A stretch of DNA of 64,000 nt from positions 1,302,001 through 1,366,000 of the forward strand of contig JBAJFE010000005.1 of assembly GCA_037903355.1 (NCBI GenBank). The letters are read 5' to 3'. This DNA is from Trichuris trichiura (Eukaryota; Nematoda; Enoplea; Trichinellida; Trichuridae). A program made the position numbers and the translations under genes. Below are positions 59,057 through 64,000 of the stretch, one piece after another. Each line of letters begins with the position of its first letter. Positions within the stretch are counted from its first letter, which is position 1. The notes under the pieces are model-generated. The model ran no database searches and was not told the DNA's origin. It was given only the letters and a program-made list of their open reading frames with translations.

Positions 59057-60261
59057 TTATATACGGCCTTCAGCGCGCTGCGATACAAAATTTGAAAGCC
59101 CCATTTCCTTGACTTTAGCAAGCAGATCTTGTCGATTTTCACCCGCTTCGTGTACCTGAAAATAAAAATATACTGTAGCAGGAGATACTGTCATGGATGG
59201 AAGATAACCTCAACGGCTTCGAAATGCGGCTTTGGACGCGGGTGAAACTGCAATACAATTTTCAATGGTTCCAACGATGTTGTTCCGTCCGGCGGTTTCC
59301 ATTCGGTTTCTATCAGTCGTTCTCCGATAAATTTCAAATGCGACAAATGTAGCGTCTCCCGAATCACGCTTCTACGAAAGAAAAAAGTTGTTAAGGAAAT
59401 TTAAAGGAAAACTTTACAGTGGATCGAAATGGCCTTCCGGCGCAATGCATTCCGGGGAAATAGTTGGACAATCAATACTGCCATTGGAATCAACCAAAGT
59501 TGGTTCAACGTTCTTGCTTTTATCCTCTTCTGTAGTCAACACCTCTAAACGATTTTGCAAGTCGGTTAAGGCCTCATCCTATAGAAGGGAAATATTTAAA
59601 TTTAAATAGTTAAAAAAAAACAATCTTGCCAAGTTGCCCTTCATCAGTTCAATCGTGGCGGTTGGCAAATGCAGGCTATGCAACAGTTCGGATAGTTCGT
59701 TAAAGTAAGCCTGGCTTTTACGAAACTGCAAAATGTATAAACATCAAAATGAAAAAAGATCTCCGTAATTAGAACTCGCAATCTCCATTGCTTCATTGGC
59801 CTCCTCTTCGTTCGTTATACTGTCAGAAAGGGTGCAAGCAGAAAAAGCGTTGGAAAATTCGCGCAATCTTCTTTCCACCTTTTTAACTACTTCGTCAGCT
59901 TCCTTGGCCAAATTGTTAATCAAGCGTCCACGATAAATTGCTAAATGGACGCGCAACCGAAAAGTTTGTTAAAACAACGCCCGCAGCATCGCTTAGCACC
60001 CAAAGCATTGGAAACTTCGTCGTCGGCACTTTCCTCCGAACTGCATTGCTTTGCAAAATTGGCGATTGAGCGTTCCTTAATTAACGCAATCTGATCCAGC
60101 AAATCCGATTTCTAAACGAACGGACGCAAAAATGTAGACATTCCAACCTTTTTAAGGCAAATCAAAGTAACAGCTTACCATTTTACGCAGATATTGTACG
60201 TAACCGCTGCCCGCATCGACGCAATCCATACAGCTCGTTGCTTTACACTCAAAAAGGGAAA
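59057..60261 (-). CDS. Unrecognised seven-exon gene, partly coiled-coil protein
   Basis: Seven exons (60261-60179, 60111-60000, 59940-59780, 59725-59630, 59578-59418, 59371-59209, 59155-59057) join in consistent phase to about 291 codons. The first exon was not found; the first assigned one opens with two bases of a split codon. The N-terminal part has a cysteine cluster (ECKATSCMDCVDAGSGYV), then a charged helical region (LINNLAKEADEVVKKVERRL) and leucine-rich FNELSELLHSLHLPTATIEL. The C-terminal part, HLSHLKFIGERLIETEWKPP through LKIVLQFHPRPKPHFEAVEV, looks like a compact domain I cannot name. Two introns appear to use GC donors (GCGAGT and GCAAGA), chosen because they keep the frame. Function unknown. 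Confidence 0.65.
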
Positions 60262-60264
60262 CTG

Positions 60265-63200
60265 CAAGAGCTATAGTAAGCTATTTTGAATAACCGTAAG
60301 ACAAAAGTGTGATGCTCAAGTACATTGCGCTAGGGAAGTGGGTTTTAGGAAACTCAAAATCTAAAAACAAAAATATTCTTGCTTTTCTGGCATTTCACTG
60401 CCTTTCTAGCGTCATACCAAGTACGATGCGCGCGGGTAGTAGGTTTCCCGCGCGTAAATGGACCACCGACTTCAACAATCGAGATTCATCCTGCCTCCAA
60501 GCAGTACACTAATCCTGACAATAATCAGGTTTGTAAACATATGGTAAGACGAAAAATACGGAGTATTCATTTTTAGCTAGTATTGGCTACACGCTTAAGC
60601 GTGTAGCCGTCCTTTCCCTCCTTTAGCTAACCTTTAAGCAAAGTATACGCCTCATGCTTATTTTTAGGCTAATCTATCCAACTGACAGAATTACAAAACG
60701 ATGGTGAGGCGGACATCCGCATAACTGCCGCTGCTTGTCCGAATTCACATTTCCGAATAGAGCAAACCTGATCATTTTTAAGATTACTGTATTGCCTGCC
60801 GGCAATTAGGGGAAAAAACTCCAACGACTGTTTTTCGAAACGTTTACTCGCGCGGGAAGCTTTGTTTTTAAATTTTACGCACGCTATTTGCAATTCTGCC
60901 GCAATAATCAAAAATAAAAATGCGTACAACGTGTACCGTGCTTAACCTGAGCGTCATTACCATACAGTAGGCGGGTGTACGGCTTTGAAATTTGTTTTTC
61001 CTATTGTCATACTGTATTGCTGACGGGAAACAGAACAAGAAAAAATATTTTGCTTCCGCTGACGGTTAGTAATTCCTTAAAAAGTTTCGGTGTTCTATGT
61101 TTGCAAAGTTCGCCGTTAAAGCGTACTGTAAGTGACCGTGTCGATTAGTTCAGTTTTTATCAGTTCTTTTTTGCGTTTGCGTTGTCCTATGTAAACTAAC
61201 GTTAAACGAGTTGACAAGACAACTAGTAGCGTTGTAAATCAGCGTCGTTGCCTTGCGTCTAAGAGCTTATTGAGAAGGCTTTTGAAATTTCCTTTCTTAA
61301 CGACCCAACGACGACAATGAGTCTTAGTGTTGAACGGTCAGTGCCCAGTCGTTCGCTTTAAAAGATTAACAAAGGACAGCAACTGTTGAATGCGACTTTG
61401 CGACTTGTGTTTGTCAACTTTCAGATGGTGGCGGTCGTCCAAGCAAACAAAGCAATCGATTGACTCAACGCGTACGCCATAATAACCATTGGTCAATTTT
61501 CATTGCCTCATTCACGTTTGAATGAATACAGCCGAATAATGTTAACTGCTTATCATACAAGTGAAGACCATCCTTTTACTTAAAAGTTACTGACACTTAT
61601 TCATGTCTAATCGACTGCATTGAAAGATGAATGGAATGTGATAGAGCAGTGGTTGGCTTTTCCTAAAGCGCCATCTGTTTGTAGTTGTCCTTAAGCTCAC
61701 GTGAGCTGAGGTCGTTAGCCTTTAACGCGTACGTTGGACGATCGATCTTCAAAAGACACTTGTCGATGGAGCCGCCGAGATGTTATCGTCGAATCAGGAC
61801 TTTGGCCGCGGCTTTTCGCGTCAACAGCTAACACAAGCGCGGCCGCCAATGTTGGTCATTGCCAATTTCCTCTCTTCGCAAAGTTGCTTCAACTTTCTTC
61901 ATGTTCGTCCGTTCGATTTATGCTGCCCGTAAGGGGCGTTTCCTTTGGAATAAGTAACCATGACGACTTTGGCTAAATCACAGTCCGGCAAAGAGAGGAG
62001 AACAAATGGCTGAAGCGGATTGCGAAGCGACAAATCCAGCAGATGCCTTTAAATATTTCAATACCAACTTTCGAGAACCATCCTGGAGAGCGTCTTATCA
62101 TTACGACTTTGATTTTGATCTTCAACTTTTAAAGGTAAGAAAAACTTACGCCCATTCAAAGGCGATGCTACGTATACGGTTGGGGTTAAGCCTACGTTTT
62201 TAAAAGTTGTTTTTTCGGCAAACCCACCAAAGCGATACGGTAGAAAAAAGGTCGGTTGAGCTCTTGGCGCGACACGCGTGTTCGCTTGTTAGCGCTTAGC
62301 AACAATCGTCGTCTTAGGAAAATGGAATAAAATAGCTTTCCGACCTTTCCCGCCGACAATCCTATTGAGGTTGGCAACGCGGTTAGCCAATTGCACGGAT
62401 TGATTTTCGCCAAGACGGTCGAATGTGGCCGAAATGCGACTTGAGAATTGCGCGCGCGCGCGACCAGTTCGATTTTGCCTACAACTTTTTGCCAAAGCGC
62501 CGACAACGCATCTTTGAACATTCAAACTTCATTTCAAGGCGGTCTCTGCCTAAGTGCTGCTACGCGCCTCTTTTCCTTTCGTTCATCAATAGGAAAGAGG
62601 CTGCTGCTTCTGCTTTCGCGCAAAGGCTCGTCGTCATCGAAATGCTTATAGTCAGTTCGGGCTTTAACCAAATATGCAATAAAGGAAGCTAGTCTTTTAA
62701 GATGCAAGGGTGCTCTTATGCTCGTAGTTATACAGAGAATGAATTTCGCCAGACGAACCTGAGCTCGTTTAATCCTAAAAGTAAATAAATGAACTTGACG
62801 TAAGCTTAGCTGTTTTTTTTCGCTTTCCAATTTTATACTACCATTGGGAAAGGAAGACGAATCGCATTACTATTGATTGAACCTGCGTCATGCAGACGAT
62901 AAATTGCGCTCATAAAGAAGAGCTTAGCAGACTGGGCGGGAAACATATGCATATGTAAATGTAGGCAAATTTCCACTTTGTCGTTCAACTTTTCTTTTGA
63001 ATACGAAAAGAAGCGTAAGCGTCAAACTATGATCGAACTTGGTTGAAAAATTGGACGCGCCTTTCTTCATCCGGTAGTACGAATGGGCAAAAAGCCAACA
63101 TAGCACAAATGGCCAAGTTAACAACGCAACTAATACTTGGACGGACGCGTAAAATGCGTGCAGACGCTTTGACACATTTTCGTTGTTAATCTTCATTTCC

Positions 63201-64000
63201 GTAGGAGGTATTTTTTCGTATTTGAAAAACGTCAATACCGCGGGATATTGCGGGCGCCCGTTGAAAGTAGTCTATCCGCGTGCGCGGCTGTTGCGTAGGG
63301 AAAAATTGCCAGCCGACACTATGCGCGCTCTTTCAACGCCTACGCTACTGCAAAGTTGGCGAGCCAACTTTAGCATGGTAGTGTCGGTCCGCGCTGATCA
63401 CGATTGAGTCAAAACGCTAACAGATATTAAAAATACATTTAAGCTGTATAATAAGGTGGGCACTCCTAGTTTTACGGACGTTCCGCTTCGCCCCTATAGC
63501 TTTTCTACGTGCTGGTGGAAGAAGGGCTAAAAATTCACCATTGGCGCGCTGATAGTAGCGCCTGATGAGTGATGACAAAAGTTTGCGTCTAAGCACCGCT
63601 GCTGTCTCTCTCTCTCTACTCGAGAGAACATTGATGCACTGCTGCTTTTTGCACTCTCTCTCTCTCTCCTCAGGCGGCGCCGCCGTAGTTCGCTTGGCAT
63701 TAAGCCAAATGACACCCAGCTGAGCTTCCAGTTCGATTTGCCTTCTGCTTTGATAGTGTCCGTTTTTGGAAGCTACGTCTAATCCATTTAAAAACAATCA
63801 TTATGGGCTGACGCCTTAGCCAATTCGATCGGTTGAATCGATACGCAGAGTATACACAGGTTAAAAATATGGTATGGTCAAGCAGAGAGGCTATCTTCAA
63901 TAGTACACCTACGTCGCAGGTAGGTTATAGCCTAATGTGTATATGTGTGTGACGCATACGTTGTTCTGTCAGCAATGACTCCGGTTTTTCAAAACCTATC
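60265..64000. other. Right-end sequence without a recognised gene
   Basis: No frame here could be tied to a known family. Fragments with some coding character are 62006-62128 on plus (starts MAEADCEATNPADAFKYF and ends at a good gtaaga donor), a minus frame at 63193-63050 with one hydrophobic helix (VQVLVALLTWPFVLCWLF), and a minus frame near 62660-62540 rich in charged residues. They could be exons of one or more genes, but I found no consistent joins. TC/GA microsatellite stretches lie at about 63604-63670. Confidence 0.4.

Overview
The window is eukaryotic and most likely comes from a nematode. Genes are split by very short introns (mostly 45-65 bases) with gtaag-like donors and tttcag/ttttag acceptors. 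Same-strand genes lie 140-170 bases apart, and several start codons sit just after a tttcag-type acceptor with no upstream exon in sight, which suggests SL trans-splicing and small operons. A clade I (Trichuris/Trichinella-like) origin is a guess from gene style only; no species marker was seen.

The window has two compartments. Bases 1 to about 29,000 are gene-poor and repeat-rich. They hold a 40-bp GC-rich minisatellite (about 2.07-3.48 kb), a decayed Penelope-like reverse transcriptase (about 5.6-7.2 kb), a 225-bp hAT MITE with perfect target duplications, hairpin and foldback elements, an AAT microsatellite, a nested pair of hAT transposons (22,771-26,507, each with its own perfect 8-bp duplication), and a dispersed hairpin motif resembling a hammerhead ribozyme core. 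The only convincing gene there is an intronless 734-codon secreted or surface protein with ten EGF-like repeats (19,915-22,119). A degenerate tRNA-Val-like sequence lies at 28.26 kb.

Bases 29,000-60,300 are gene-dense, mostly with housekeeping genes. In order they are: MRPS34 (+); a type I membrane protein with C-type-lectin-like, TSP1-like and EGF domains and a serine-rich tail built from phase-0 mini-exons (-); porcupine, the Wnt O-acyltransferase, with a 341-bp satellite filling intron 1 (-); ESF1 (-); cytosolic cysteinyl-tRNA synthetase (+); ZNF593/Bud20 (+); LSM3 (-); a DHHC palmitoyltransferase (-); a SUCO-type SUN-domain protein (-); PARL rhomboid protease (-); proteasome beta-1 (+); MRTO4 (-); and an unrecognised seven-exon gene (-). 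Intron joins were chosen by splice consensus, reading phase and remembered family homology. Each assembled coding sequence from first to last assigned exon is a whole number of codons, except where the first exon was not found.

ESF1, MRTO4 and ZNF593 all act in ribosome assembly and CysRS and MRPS34 in translation. ESF1/porcupine and CysRS/ZNF593 are the two best operon candidates. Bases 60,300-64,000 contain no gene I can recognise.
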